Assembly: GCA_963704975.1 (NCBI GenBank)
Contig: CAVPIK010000006.1
Span: 124,001-188,000, forward strand
Source of the DNA: JAGNDO01 sp963704975
GTDB lineage: Bacteria; Chloroflexota; Anaerolineae; Caldilineales; Caldilineaceae
DNA length: 64,000 bases
Direction of reading: 5' to 3'
In this document: positions 1 to 8,639 of the stretch, in pieces
Layout: the number at the start of each line of letters is the position of its first letter
How positions within the stretch are numbered: position 1 is the stretch's first letter
Made by a program: the position numbers and the translations under genes
The notes under the pieces: model-generated
The model's input: the letters and a program-made list of their open reading frames with translations, nothing else
What the model was told of the DNA's origin: nothing
The model's database searches: none

Positions 1-970
1 ATGGCGCATGGTGTTGATGCGATCCCGCATCTCGGTCAGCTCGGCTTCCCACACGGCCCGCAGTTCCGGGTCGCCCAGCACCGTGCTGACAATCGCCCCG
101 CCGTGGGACGGGGGATTGGAATAGTTGACCCGCACCACGATCTTGACATGGCTGCGGGCCCGCTCGGCCGCGTCCGCGTCCCCGGCCACCACGGTCAACG
201 CGCCCACCCGCTCGTTGTACAGCCCAAAATTCTTGGAGAAAGAGCTGGCCACCATAAACTCCGGGCAGGGCCTGGGCAATGGTGCGGATGCCCACCGCGT
301 CCTCCTCCAGCCCCACGGCAAAGCCCTGATACGCAAAGTCGATCAGGGGCAGCGCGCCGGCTTTGGCCAGCACAGCCGCCACCTGCGCCCACTGGGCCGG
401 GGTCAGATCCACGCCCGTGGGGTTGTGGCAGGCACCGTGGAGCAGCACCACATCCCCCGCGGGGACCTGGGCCAGGGCGGCCAGCATGGCGTCAAAGGCC
501 ACGCCGTTGGCCGCCTTGTCAAAATAGGGATAGGTCGCCACCTTCAGCCCGGACGCCTTGAAGACGTTGGGGTGGTTGGGCCAGGTGGGGTCGCTGAGCC
601 AGACCGTGGCGTTGGGGAACTTGCGGGCAATGAAATCCCCCGCCACCCGCAGGGCACCCGTGCCGCCGGGGGTCTGGGCCGTCACCGCCCGCTTGCTGGC
701 GATGATCTCGTGGTCCGCGCCAAAGAGCATAGCCTGGACCGCTGCCCCATAGGCCGGGGAGCCGTCGATGGGCAGATAGCTCTTGGTGATCTCGCCGGAT
801 AAGATGCGCTCTTCGGCCATCTTCACCGCCCGCAGGACCGGGGTCTTGCCGTTGGCGTCCTTGTACACCCCCACCCCCAGGTTGATCTTCTTGGGGTTCG
901 GGTCGGCCTTAAATGCATCCGTCAGCCCCAAAATCGCATCCGCCGGGGCCATTTCAATGGTTTCAAACAT
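1..970 (-). CDS. aspC: Aspartate/aromatic aminotransferase, class I (partial, frameshifted)
   Basis: PLP-dependent transamination between aspartate (or aromatic amino acids) and 2-oxoglutarate. The N-terminus MFETIEMAPADAILGLTDAF and the later blocks GACHNPTG and IDFAYQGFA match the AspC/TyrB family. The PLP-lysine motif SSFSKNFGLYNERVG follows in another frame after a one-base slip near position 265 at a CCC run. The window edge removes roughly the last 75 residues. ATG at 970 is preceded by GGAG at good spacing. The family is clear; substrate preference (Asp versus aromatic) cannot be read from sequence. Confidence 0.9.
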   Translation of the reverse strand, partial: MFETIEMAPADAILGLTDAFKADPNPKKINLGVGVYKDANGKTPVLRAVKMAEERILSGEITKSYLPIDGSPAYGAAVQAMLFGADHEIIASKRAVTAQTPGGTGALRVAGDFIARKFPNATVWLSDPTWPNHPNVFKASGLKVATYPYFDKAANGVAFDAMLAALAQVPAGDVVLLHGACHNPTGVDLTPAQWAQVAAVLAKAGALPLIDFAYQGFAVGLEEDAVGIRTIAQALPGVYGGQLFLQEFWAVQRAGGRVDRGGRGRGRGRAGPQPCQDRGAGQLFQSPVPRRGDCQHGAGRPGTAGRVGSRADRDAGSHQHHAP

Positions 971-999
971 GGATAAGTTCTCCAAAGGCTGATGGTTGG

Positions 1000-1083
1000 A
1001 GATTGAGAGATTGAGTGATTACGAGATCTGCACAAATTTGCACGAATCTATTCTTATCGATTCGTGCAGATTCGTGAAGATTC
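1000..1083. repeat. Short heptamer run plus inverted repeat between aspC and ade
   Basis: Positions 1000-1017 carry degenerate GATTGAG-type 7-mers. Positions 1028-1081 carry an imperfect inverted repeat of TGCACGAATC-like phrases. It lies just 3' of the divergently read ade stop region, and nothing else is seen in the 971-1175 gap. Confidence 0.6.
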
Positions 1084-1175
1084 AGTGGATTAAAAAGAGT
1101 GCGTGGCCCGTGGACGGTATTTCCACGCACCACGCACCACAGTGTGCAACGCTAAATTGCCCTCAAATTATCCCC

Positions 1176-2941
1176 TTAAACGAACAAATCCACAAAATCG
1201 AAGGCCAACACATCAACCAACCCTTTGTCCGTCAATTTCAGCGCCGGGATCACCTCCAACGCCATAAAACTCATGGCCATATAGGGGTCGTGCATGGGGG
1301 AGCCCAGCCCAGCCGCCGCGGCCTGCAAACGCTCATAGGCCGCCTTGACCGCGGCCACAGGTTGGTCGCTCATCAACCCGGCCACGGGCAGGGGCAGATC
1401 CGCCAGCACCGTCTTGCCGCCGCCATCCACCACGGCCAGCCCGCCGCCCATCTGCCCCACATGCCGGGCCGCCGCCATCATCGCCCCGTCATCCGCGCCG
1501 ATCACCACCAAATTGTGATGATCGTGGGCCACGGTCCCGGCCAGCGCCCCTCGCTTCAGACCAAAGCCCTGGATAAAGCCCAAGCTCATCCCCGACCCCG
1601 TGTGCCGGTCGATCACGGCCATCTTCAAAATGTCCCGCCCCGGATCCGCCACGGCGAAGCCATCCACCACGGGCACGTCCAGGATGCGATGCCTCGGTCA
1701 CCAACTGGTTTTCCAACGAGCCGATCACCCGCGCCCGCACACTTTCCCCGCTTGCCGGGATGCGAAAATCTACGCCGTCCCAATTCACCCGCATGGTCGG
1801 AGCCGACCGTGGCCGGGATTTTTGGAAAAGGCAACACAATCTCGCCCCGCATGGACCCAGCCTGCGCCACCAATTCTCCCCCCGCATAGACCTGCCGGGC
1901 TGTGGGGCTGGACAGATCGTCGAAAATCATCAGATCCGCCAGCCCGACCCGGCGCAATCGCCCCCCGATCCGTCAGCCCAAACCACTCCGCGCTGTTCAG
2001 CGTCGCCATGCGGAAAGCCGCCACCGGGTCGATGCCATAGGCGATGGCCTCCCGCACCATATAGTCCACGCTGCCCTGGTCCAGCAGATCCACCGGGATG
2101 CGGTCGTCCGTGCAAAAACAGATGCGCCGACTGTTCTGCGGTGGTGATCATGGGCAGCAGATTGTGCAGATTGTGGGCGTTGGTGGCCTCCCGGATCAAA
2201 ATATACAGCCCGCGGGCCAGCTTCTCCTCGGCCTCCGGGATGGTCGTGCATTCGTGTTCGCTGCCCACCCCCGCGGCCACGTACGCGTTGAGGGCGTGAC
2301 CGCTCAGCCCCGGCGCATGGCCGTCCAGCCGCCGCCCGCCAAAGGCCAGGATCTTGGCCAGCACCTCCGGCGCGCCGTTCACCACGCCGGGGAAGTTCAT
2401 CATCTCGGCCAGGCCATAGACCGCGCCCTCGGCCAGCAGATCCGCCAGATCCTCCGCGTCCAGCGCCGCGCCGCTGGTCTCCATGTGGGTCGCCGGCACC
2501 GCGGACGGGGCCATGATCACCACATTCAGGGGCAGAGTCCTGGCTGGCGTCCCGCATAAAGCGCACCCCGGCCATCCCCGCCACATTGGCGATCTCGTGG
2601 GGGTCCACCACCGCGGTGGTGACGCCCCGAGGCACAATGGCCGCGGCAAATTGGCTGGGCACGCACAGGCTGCTCTCGATGTGGACATGGGCGTCGATCA
2701 GGCCTGGGGCCACATACGCGCCGGCCAGGTCCACTTCTTTTTCACCCACATAGCCCGCGCCCACCCCGGCAATCATCCCGGCATAGATGGCAATGTCCGC
2801 GGTCTCGATTTGGCCGGAGAAGACATTGATCACCCGGCCATTGCGCAGCACAAGGTCCGCGGGCAGGTCACCGCGGGCGACAGCAATCAAATTAGAAAGA
2901 CGGGAAGGGTCAGAAACACGAGCAGAATTGGGGATCGGCAT
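1176..2941 (-). CDS. ade: Adenine deaminase (several frameshifts)
   Basis: Amidohydrolase converting adenine to hypoxanthine in purine salvage, a cytosolic metal enzyme. The N-terminal part shows the metal-binding GLIDAHVHIESSL and VVDPHEIANVAG motifs. Later blocks in other frames continue the family without gaps: GLAEMMNFPGVV, GLSGHALNAYVAAG, then IDPVAAFRMATLN, the C-terminal ADLMIFDDL and VAHDHHNLVVIGADD. At least five one-base slips (near 2535, 2100, 1950, 1770 and 1680) split it. The summed length of about 585 residues is normal for Ade. AAAGGAG lies upstream of ATG 2941. Either consensus errors or a true pseudogene; the intact downstream motifs favour errors. Confidence 0.88.
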
Positions 2942-3059
2942 GAGGCACACTCCTTTGTGAAACCGATTTGGAAAAAGGGTTTCGGAGTATTATAGCACAG
3001 GGGATTGGGAGAGGGGGAGAAGGGGAGACAAGGAGCGAAGGAGAGGGGAAGGGAGTACA

Positions 3060-3127
3060 TGAATCCGCCCAATTAACGCTAATTAGGCGGATCGATCCGC
3101 CTAATTAGCGTTAATTGGGCGGATTCA
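3060..3127. repeat. 68-bp perfect palindrome with nested inverted repeats
   Basis: Two 34-bp arms are exact reverse complements around a central ATCGAT (3091-3096). Each arm is itself an imperfect inverted repeat (CCGCC, AATTA, ACGC, TAATT, GGCGG). It lies directly after the stop of the minus-strand membrane protein and could end its transcript, but it has no T-run. A purine-rich stretch (2995-3057) precedes it. Confidence 0.9.
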
Positions 3128-3128
3128 C

Positions 3129-3769
3129 TTAAAGCCCCAACCACTCCGGAAACGCGGCAGGCTGTTTTCGTTGAAAGGCAAGAACGGCGCACCAAGCCAC
3201 AAAGACCGCCAGGGCAAACCACAGGGTAATCGTAATTCGGGGCAGCAAAAACGGCGTGGGGATCAGGAGCAGACCGGTCAAGATGCCGGGCAGCACCCAG
3301 GCGTTGGGGAGTTTGTCCATCGCCCGCAGGTCGATCCCCACCCAGGCGGTGACGATGCCGCCCATGAAGAGACCCGCCCCGGCCAAGGTCATGGCCAGCC
3401 CGTCGGTGAAGGCGACGAGGTCGCCGCCGGATTTCACGCTCATGGGCAGCAGGTTCATCCACACCAGCACCCCGGCAATGGCCAGGGTGGCGGAAATCAG
3501 CATCAGGCCGGACTGGAGCATGGTGGCGATGCGGTGGGCCGGGGAATAGCTCCAGAGGAAGCTGACCAGCAGCACCATCCAGGCGAAGATGGCGACCAGC
3601 CACAGCCAGCCGCCCAGGGTCCACAGGCCGCCGTTGGCCGCAAACCAGGCTTGGCGGGCCAGATCGCCGCACCGTCGCCCCAGGCCCAATCCAAAGAGGG
3701 TGACCGGTCGCGCAATTCCCGCAAACGGGCGGCGTTGATGATCTCAAATCCAGATCGATCCGAAGGCAT
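3129..3769 (-). CDS. Integral membrane protein of unknown function
   Basis: About 213 residues with a hydrophilic N-terminus (MPSDRSGFEIINAARLRELR) followed by five or so hydrophobic helices, for example GGWLWLVAIFAWMVLLVSF and LWFALAVFVAWCAVLAF. A one-base slip near 3665 joins the N-terminal frame to the membrane part. A 15-bp phrase (GGGCGGCGTTGATGA) occurs at about 3727 and again at about 3789, just upstream, so the start may have been duplicated. I do not recognise the family. It is followed on its strand by the large palindrome. Confidence 0.6.
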
Positions 3770-3811
3770 AGACGTGATTCCCGCACAAACCGGGCGGCGT
3801 TGATGAATCGT

Positions 3812-4197
3812 TCATGGCGATCGTCCAATTCTCTCAAAATGACGCCGAAAGCGTGCCCAATAGGCGTCTCGATCCGCCGGGCCGGTGGACGGGTCGGGGA
3901 AGCGGGCGTCGGCCTTGGCCATGCCCTTTTGCATGGCCTCTTCCATGTCGATGCCGCACTGGTAGGCGATCTTGAAGAGCATGACTTGCAGATCGCTCAG
4001 TTCCAAGGCCAGCAGTTCCCGCACCTCGTCCGGGTCCGCCGGGTCCGGCTCCCGATAGCCCTCCACCATCTGCACCAGCTTGCTGACCTCGCCCAACTCT
4101 TCCATGGCGTGGAGCAGGGTATGGCTCACCAGCACCCGATCCCAGGTGCGGGCCGTGTCCCAACTTGCAGCCAGCTTTGGTAGTCGCGGATGTGCAT
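3812..4197 (-). CDS. MazG-like nucleotide pyrophosphohydrolase (frameshifted)
   Basis: Small all-alpha NTP pyrophosphohydrolase that would clear non-canonical or excess nucleotides in the cytosol. The core shows HAMEELGEVSKLVQMVEG, then ELSDLQVMLFKIAYQCGIDM and AMQKGMAKADARF, giving the EExxE-type metal site and the later E..D helix. The start MHIRDYQSWLQ at 4197 is in another frame; a one-base slip near 4170 restores ASWDTARTWDRVLVS. Total about 128 residues. It lies 6 bp downstream of recO on the same strand, so the two are probably co-transcribed. Confidence 0.75.
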
Positions 4198-4203
4198 GGG
4201 TCC

Positions 4204-5007
4204 CTATTTCCTCACGTGGCGCATAAAGTTCACCGACTTCAACTGCCGTTCCAGCACGGTGATGATGGTGCGGTAGAGGATGCTTTCCACCCGGTTCATG
4301 ATCACCGGGCGCACGGTGAGGCTGCGCACGGTGCCCCAGGGGCGGCTTTGCAGATAGCGCAGGACTTTGAGCACGTCCACCTCGATGGGTTCCGTGCCGC
4401 CCCGGCTCTCCCCACAGCGGGGACAGTAGATGCTGGCGTCCTGGATGCTGAGATAGTTGGTGACGGGCTGTAGATCTTCGCCGCAGTTGAGGCAATGAAA
4501 CAGCTCCGGCTGAAAGCCCACCAGCCCCAACAAATGCAGCTCAAACCAGCGCATCAACACCCCGGAATCCGCCCCCCCGCTCCCGGTCTCCCCATCTCCT
4601 TGTCTCCCCGCCTCCACCCCCTCATCCAACTCCCGCAAGACCAGCAGCAGCAGATCCCACAGCAACTGGTTTTCGTCCTCGCTCTGGGTGAAGGCGTCGA
4701 TCAGTTCGGCCACATAGCTGGCCTGGCCGATGGCGTCCAGATCCGTGCGCAGGTGGCGGAAGCTCTGGATGGCCTGGACTTCGGTGATGATGTCCCACGT
4801 GCGGGCCTGGGCGGCCAGAAAGGAGACGTGGGTGAAAAGCTCCAGATGGCCGGCCTTGCGGCTGGTGGTCTTGCGGATGCCTTTGCCGATCAGCTCCAGC
4901 TTGCCCCGATCCGGGGTGAAGACGGTCAACATGCGGTCGGCGTCGCCCACATCTCGGTGGCGCAGAATCACTGCTTGGGTTCGATACGTTCGGGACCGAT
5001 CCGCCAT
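4204..5007 (-). CDS. recO: DNA repair protein RecO
   Basis: Recombination mediator that helps RecF/RecR load RecA on SSB-coated single strands and anneals DNA. The N-terminal OB fold starts MADRSRTYRTQAVILRHRDV; the C-terminal zinc site is C172-x2-C175 and C195-x2-C198 (CLNC, CPRC). The 267 residues are slightly long because residues 131-149 form a Gly/Asp/Glu-rich linker encoded by an octamer-like array (about 4570-4616). The frame is intact. The start sits directly against a TTTTGCC tandem array, which supplies only AAAGGC as a possible ribosome site. Confidence 0.93.
   Translation of the reverse strand: MADRSRTYRTQAVILRHRDVGDADRMLTVFTPDRGKLELIGKGIRKTTSRKAGHLELFTHVSFLAAQARTWDIITEVQAIQSFRHLRTDLDAIGQASYVAELIDAFTQSEDENQLLWDLLLLVLRELDEGVEAGRQGDGETGSGGADSGVLMRWFELHLLGLVGFQPELFHCLNCGEDLQPVTNYLSIQDASIYCPRCGESRGGTEPIEVDVLKVLRYLQSRPWGTVRSLTVRPVIMNRVESILYRTIITVLERQLKSVNFMRHVRK
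4570..4616. repeat. Octamer-like array inside recO
   Basis: Units of the type TTGTCTCC repeat with an 8-bp period. They keep the recO frame and encode a hydrophilic linker between its helical and zinc parts. A very similar array lies inside the spermidine-synthase-like gene at about 29095-29130. Confidence 0.65.
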
Positions 5008-5087
5008 TTTTGCCTTTTGCCTTTTGCCTTTTGCCTTTTGCCTTTTGCCTTTTGCCTTTTGCCTTTTGCCTTTTGCCTTTTGCCTTT
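5008..5087. repeat. Heptanucleotide tandem array, 11 copies of TGCCTTT
   Basis: TGCC recurs exactly every 7 bp from 5011 to 5081. The array fills the gap between the recO start and the MFS stop. Read on the minus strand it places AAAGGC repeats immediately before the recO ATG. Confidence 0.95.
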
Positions 5088-5124
5088 AAAAATTATACCC
5101 TGTCCGACGCCCGCCGACAAAGGG

Positions 5125-6330
5125 CTATGACGCCCCAGGCTTAGGTCGTTTCAACGTCTCCGGCACCAATCCGCCCAACGTCGCCGCGGCCAGCAGCCCC
5201 ACGCCGCCCATGATCAACGCCGTAGGCCCCAGGCCGACGATGTCGGCGATGGCCCCCACGGCCAGGGGTCCGCCGGTGGCTCCGGTGTCGCCGATCAGCC
5301 GCCAGATGCCCAGGAATTCGCCCATGCTCTCTTTGGGGGCCAGATCCGCGCCCAGGGTCATCATGGTGCCGGAGCCCAGGCCGTTGCCAAAGCCGATGAC
5401 GCAACTGGCCAGGAGCAGCCCGCCAAAGCCCGCGGCCGGCCCCATCAGGGGAATCATGCCCATGCCCATGCCCTGGATGATGAAGGAGGGCACATAGGCG
5501 AACTTGCGGCCTAACCGATCCATGAGCAGCCCGGCGGGGTAGAAGAGGCTCATGTCGATGGCCGAGCTGATGGAGATGATCAGGCCGATGGCGGTCAGGT
5601 CCAGCCCCAGGATGTCGGCGGCGTAGAGGGGGATGATGCTGCTGCGGGCGCTGCGGATCATCTGGGCGAAGATCTGGCCGGAGCCGGCGGGGAGCAGGAC
5701 CCGGTAGTGGTCCCGCAGGATGGTCCACAGGTGGCCCGTGTGGCCTTTCACCCCGCCCCGGCGCACCACGTCCACGTCCACGGGCACCTCGGTGAAGACG
5801 ATGGGGAAGACCAGGCAGAGGGCGGCGATCAGGCCATAGACCAGAAAGGGCATGCTCAGGCCAAAGCTGGCCCCGATCAGGCCGCCGATGACGGGGCCGC
5901 CGAAGGTGCCGATGCGGTTGATGCCGCCGAAGATGGCGATGGACTGGCCGCGCTGGGTGATGGGGATGGCGCTGGCCAGATAGGCGTGGCGGGAGATGTT
6001 CCACAGGGCCGAGGTGAAGCCCAGGGCGAAGTTGTAGATCACCAGCTCCCAATAGCTCCCGGCCAAAAAGAGGGCCAGGGCGGAGAGGGCCATGCCCGCG
6101 ATCCCCAGGATCATGGAGCGCTTCTGCCCCAACCGCCCCAACAAGATGCCCGCGGGCAGATCGCCCACCAAGGTGCCCAGGCCCTGCGCGCCCAGGATCA
6201 GCCCAATCAATCCATAGGAAATATCGAATGATTTGGCATAGACCGGCAGCACAGGAATCAACATGCCCCGGCAAAAAGCCAGCAGCAGGGTCGGGGCATA
6301 GACGGGTAGGATCAGTGGGTGTTTGCGCAT
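5125..6330 (-). CDS. MFS transporter
   Basis: Proton-driven 12-helix transporter, probably an efflux pump of the sugar/drug group. The 401-residue protein starts MRKHPLILPVYAPTLLLAFC. It has the loop 2-3 signature GILLGRLGQKRSMI and the loop 8-9 counterpart GLLMDRLGRKFAYVPS, separated by a central hydrophilic loop (PVDVDVVRRGG). The reading frame is intact. The upstream frame can be extended, but those residues are encoded by the ATTTTGG array and the tRNA, so ATG 6330 is preferred. Substrate unknown. Confidence 0.88.
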   Translation of the reverse strand: MRKHPLILPVYAPTLLLAFCRGMLIPVLPVYAKSFDISYGLIGLILGAQGLGTLVGDLPAGILLGRLGQKRSMILGIAGMALSALALFLAGSYWELVIYNFALGFTSALWNISRHAYLASAIPITQRGQSIAIFGGINRIGTFGGPVIGGLIGASFGLSMPFLVYGLIAALCLVFPIVFTEVPVDVDVVRRGGVKGHTGHLWTILRDHYRVLLPAGSGQIFAQMIRSARSSIIPLYAADILGLDLTAIGLIISISSAIDMSLFYPAGLLMDRLGRKFAYVPSFIIQGMGMGMIPLMGPAAGFGGLLLASCVIGFGNGLGSGTMMTLGADLAPKESMGEFLGIWRLIGDTGATGGPLAVGAIADIVGLGPTALIMGGVGLLAAATLGGLVPETLKRPKPGAS

Positions 6331-6431
6331 GAGGATTTTGGATTTTGGATTGTGGATTTTGGATTGCGACAGGGGATGGGATGGATTGGGCAAACAGACC
6401 AATCCAAAATCAAAAATCCCCAATCCAAAAT
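6331..6431. repeat. Inverted pair of ATTTTGG heptamer arrays
   Basis: Five degenerate ATTTTGG units (6333-6367) face their reverse complement (about 6400-6431, CCAAAAT/CCAATCC). An almost identical 35-bp copy of the left arm is found inside a coding region at 31880-31920. Confidence 0.85.
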
Positions 6432-6470
6432 AAGAAGAGCGCCGCTGTGGTGGACAGCGACGCTCTTCTT
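6432..6470 (-). terminator. Hairpin terminator after tRNA-Glu
   Basis: A 17-bp stem with one mismatch (AAGAAGAGCG...CGCTCTTCTT) begins 2 bp past the tRNA 3' end and ends in TTCTTATTTT when read on the minus strand. Confidence 0.7.
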
Positions 6471-6471
6471 G

Positions 6472-6544
6472 TGCCCCCAAGGGGATTCGAACCCCTGTAG
6501 CAGGCTTGAAAGGCCTGAGTCCTGGTCCTCTAGACGATGGGGGC
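6472..6544 (-). tRNA. tRNA-Glu (anticodon UUC)
   Basis: A 73-nt cloverleaf: acceptor GCCCCCA pairs with TGGGGGC, the anticodon stem CAGGC/GCCTG encloses the loop CTTTCAA with TTC, and the T arm contains GGTTCGAATCC. The discriminator base is A. CCA is not encoded. This is the only RNA gene I can support in the window. Confidence 0.97.
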
Positions 6545-6614
6545 GCATAGGGTAATTCAGGACTTTCCGCAGTATATCAGGGGTGGGGGGGGTTGGTCAA
6601 GATTTGGACGTTCT

Positions 6615-6721
6615 GTGAGCGGGTGAGGGGGTGAAAGGGTGAAGGGCTGAGGGGGTGAAAGGGCGAGAAGAGGTGAACCACGTTCATCACCCCTTCACCC
6701 CCTCACCCGCTCACCCCTTCA
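6615..6721. repeat. Inverted pair of GGGTGAA-type heptamer arrays
   Basis: The left arm holds units such as GGGTGAG, GGGTGAA and GGCTGAG. The right arm (6688-6721) is the complementary CACCCCTTCACCCC run. It lies 3' of the aldolase gene and may act as its terminator. Confidence 0.85.
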
Positions 6722-7495
6722 TTTAACGGAACAAGCACCCGCATGGCAGACGCCGCAGTTCTCGCACAGATCCTCGGCCTGGCCGGGGCGCATGAGGCCG
6801 GCGTTGATGCGCCAGTCGACGAGCTTTTGGGCTTCGGTGGCGGGGAAGGGGTCTTCCCGGCCCAGGTCGACCAGATGTTTGGCGATGGTGGCGGTCTGCT
6901 CCAGCTTTTCCAGGCGCAGATAGGCTTCGATCACATCTTTGCCCACGGTGATGCTGCCGTGGCGGCGCAGGATCAGGGCGTCGTAGCGCTTGATCAGCTC
7001 GGTGATCACCGTGGCCCCTTCGCCGCTGGCCGGGGTGGCGTAGTCCGTGGTGGGGATCATGCCCAGGCTGAGCACCACGTCGGGGATGAAGCAGCGCTCC
7101 AGGTCGATGCCGGCGATGCTCAGGGCGATGGCCGTGGGCGGGTGGGCGTGGACCACGGCCTGGACGTCCGGGCGCTGACGGTAGGCTTCCAGGTGCAGGA
7201 GCATCTCGCTGGTGGGGTGCAGATCCCGGGCCGGGCCATAGCGGCTGCCCACAGGCTGCACATCCCAGTCGATGACGATGAGCTGGTCCGGCTCGATCAG
7301 CCCCTTGCTGAAGCCCGAGGGCGTACACAGAAAACGGTCCTCGTCCAGCCGGGCGCTGACATTGCCGTCCGTGGCCGCCACAAAGCCCTTCTGCCACAGC
7401 ATCTTGCACACCTGGACGATCTCCTGGCGCAACTGCTGCTCGGTCTTGCGGATGATGGGTTTGTGGGTGGCTTGGTAGCGGATCAGTGTGGTCAT
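6719..7495 (-). CDS. Class II aldolase/adducin family protein (fuculose-phosphate aldolase-like)
   Basis: Zinc-dependent aldolase or related lyase acting on a phosphorylated sugar such as L-fuculose 1-phosphate. The metal set is complete and spaced as in fuculose aldolase: E97, H116, H118 (VVHAHPP) and H179 (RRHGS). The GNVSAR and TPSG substrate loops are present. The 258 residues include an unusual C-terminal Cys cluster (C244, C247, C250, C255: CENCGVCHAGAC) not needed for the fold. The frame is intact. An SRPBCC gene lies 4 bp upstream in the same operon, and the first 21 codons are duplicated at 7970-8038. Substrate is inferred from family only. Confidence 0.88.
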   Translation of the reverse strand: MTTLIRYQATHKPIIRKTEQQLRQEIVQVCKMLWQKGFVAATDGNVSARLDEDRFLCTPSGFSKGLIEPDQLIVIDWDVQPVGSRYGPARDLHPTSEMLLHLEAYRQRPDVQAVVHAHPPTAIALSIAGIDLERCFIPDVVLSLGMIPTTDYATPASGEGATVITELIKRYDALILRRHGSITVGKDVIEAYLRLEKLEQTATIAKHLVDLGREDPFPATEAQKLVDWRINAGLMRPGQAEDLCENCGVCHAGACSVK

Positions 7496-7499
7496 GGGT

Positions 7500-7943
7500 T
7501 TACTGCTCGAAATAGGTTTTGTGTGCCTTCAGGAAAGCATTGCCCGTGTTGGCCTTGCCCAGATTTCGGTAGAGGAAGCCCAGCACTCCGGGCGCTTCGA
7601 GGCCGCTGATGACCGTGCGATAGGTGACGCCCGTGTCGCTGGCCGTGAATTCCTCCAAGAAGTGGGACGTGGCCGTGACCATGCGCCCGGCCTGGTATTC
7701 CTCATCTAATTCGACGACCACCCGGTCCGCCTCCACACGCTGAACGATGTTCGTGCGCTTCATGATCCCCTCGTTGGTCTTGAGGGTCACAAAGTCGCTG
7801 CCCTGCTCCACCAACTCAACGCTGGTGAGGCCGGGCATGAGGCTGATCACGCCGACATAGTGCTCGCCGAGGTTTTCGAGGGATTGCTTCACCTGTTGCA
7901 GGGTGCAGTTGATTTCGGTCGTGCCTTCGAACCAAATGGACAT
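7500..7943 (-). CDS. SRPBCC (START-like) family protein
   Basis: Small helix-grip protein of 147 residues starting MSIWFEGTTEINCTLQQVKQ, likely binding a hydrophobic ligand in the cytosol. Supporting features are the N-terminal strand-helix and the alternating beta-strand pattern, with RTVISGLEAPG before the C-terminal helix. AAAGGAGAT precedes ATG 7943; the longer upstream frame is rejected because it reads through the duplicated aldolase fragment. It ends 4 bp before the aldolase start, so the two are probably co-translated. Function unknown. Confidence 0.7.
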   Translation of the reverse strand: MSIWFEGTTEINCTLQQVKQSLENLGEHYVGVISLMPGLTSVELVEQGSDFVTLKTNEGIMKRTNIVQRVEADRVVVELDEEYQAGRMVTATSHFLEEFTASDTGVTYRTVISGLEAPGVLGFLYRNLGKANTGNAFLKAHKTYFEQ

Positions 7944-7969
7944 GGGATCTCCTTTGTGGGAAAAAAGCT

Positions 7970-8038
7970 TCAGACCTGCTGCTCGGTCTTGCGGATGATG
8001 GGTTTGTGGGTGGTTTGGTGGCGGATGAGTGTGGTCAT
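7970..8038 (-). pseudogene. Duplicated 5' end of the class II aldolase gene
   Basis: The segment encodes MTTLIRHQTTHKPIIRKTEQ and then stops. Over the first 21 codons it differs from the aldolase gene at 3 of 63 bases. It sits just upstream of the SRPBCC gene, so aldolase 5' sequence flanks that gene on both sides, as expected from insertion or segmental duplication. Confidence 0.8.
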
Positions 8039-8099
8039 GGATTTGGGTCATTGAGAATAAGTCTTTATGCCAACACTACATTATGTAGACATTGTGTTT

Positions 8100-8302
8100 T
8101 CACTTGAATGCAGCTGCTTGTATTTTGATAAAAGTCTTCTTGTCGGTGGTAGCAAGCAATTTTCTCCCATCCTTGAATTTGGCTACAAAGGTAACTTCTT
8201 TCTTGTTTCCACCTAGAAGCAAGCCGGCTAGCAAACCAACAGGCCCAAGAACAACCGCACCAGCTGCACCCCAGCCGATTGTTCCACCTATCTTCTTTAC
8301 AC
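8100..8302 (-). pseudogene. Fragment of a glycine-zipper small protein
   Basis: An open frame without a proper start reads VKKIGGTIGWGAAGAVV, a hydrophobic Gly-rich segment, then VTFVAKFKDGRKLLATTD and a C-terminal helix. This looks like the C-terminus of a short membrane-associated protein. The upstream frame runs into the antitoxin-like ORF one base out of phase, so a frameshifted fusion is possible. No family name can be given. Confidence 0.4.
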
Positions 8303-8404
8303 TTCTCTCATTTGCTGGGCGTACTTGCCCCGCACCATCGAGCCAAAATCCTCCCGCCGGTATTCGGGACGCAATTCATCGAGATCCTGCTCATCCTTCT
8401 TCAT
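8297..8404 (-). CDS. Short antitoxin-like protein (probably truncated)
   Basis: Thirty-five residues starting MKKDEQDLDELRPEYR and containing VRGKYAQ, a phrase typical of small antitoxins paired with BrnT-type toxins. The start codon lies inside the end of the BrnT-like frame (overlap of 14 bp), the usual toxin-first arrangement. Full-length relatives are about twice as long, so the C-terminus is lost or frameshifted. Confidence 0.5.
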   Translation of the reverse strand: MKKDEQDLDELRPEYRREDFGSMVRGKYAQQMREV

Positions 8405-8620
8405 AGAGTCTCCGTTCTGACCGAGTTGCTGGTCTGGCACTGATAATGCGTATTCGATCTTCTCGATAGGTATGGGCGACAACGAGCAATCGTCCTGTGC
8501 TGGAAAGGCCAAATATCACGAAACGTTCCTCATCCAGGAATAATCGGGATCTTCACCTGTCAGTGAAAGGTCATCATAAAACACCGTAGATGCTTCGGCA
8601 AACGAGATGCCATGCTTGCT
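8391..8620 (-). pseudogene. BrnT-family toxin remnant
   Basis: BrnT is a RelE-fold ribonuclease toxin. One frame gives SKHGISFAEASTVFYDDLS and the next, after a one-base slip near 8535, gives DEERFVIFGLSSTGRLLVV followed by RIRIISARPAT and RRLYEE. These are the middle and C-terminal BrnT blocks in order. The N-terminal start and first strand cannot be found upstream, so the gene is degraded or multiply frameshifted. Confidence 0.65.
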
Positions 8621-8639
8621 AAATTGCAGAGCTCAAACG

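Noticed and set aside
1..802. Long open frames on the plus strand over the aminotransferase
   Set aside because: They are antisense shadows of the minus-strand aspC frame in high-GC DNA and lack protein motifs.
2887..3072. Small hydrophobic minus-strand frame between ade and the membrane protein
   Set aside because: It reads through a purine/pyrimidine-biased stretch and has no ribosome site.
5008..5087. CRISPR-like direct repeats
   Set aside because: Units are 7 bp with no spacers; this is a simple tandem array.
6472..6544. tRNA-Glu as a phage or island integration site
   Set aside because: No integrase gene or duplicated tRNA 3' end is visible within several kilobases.
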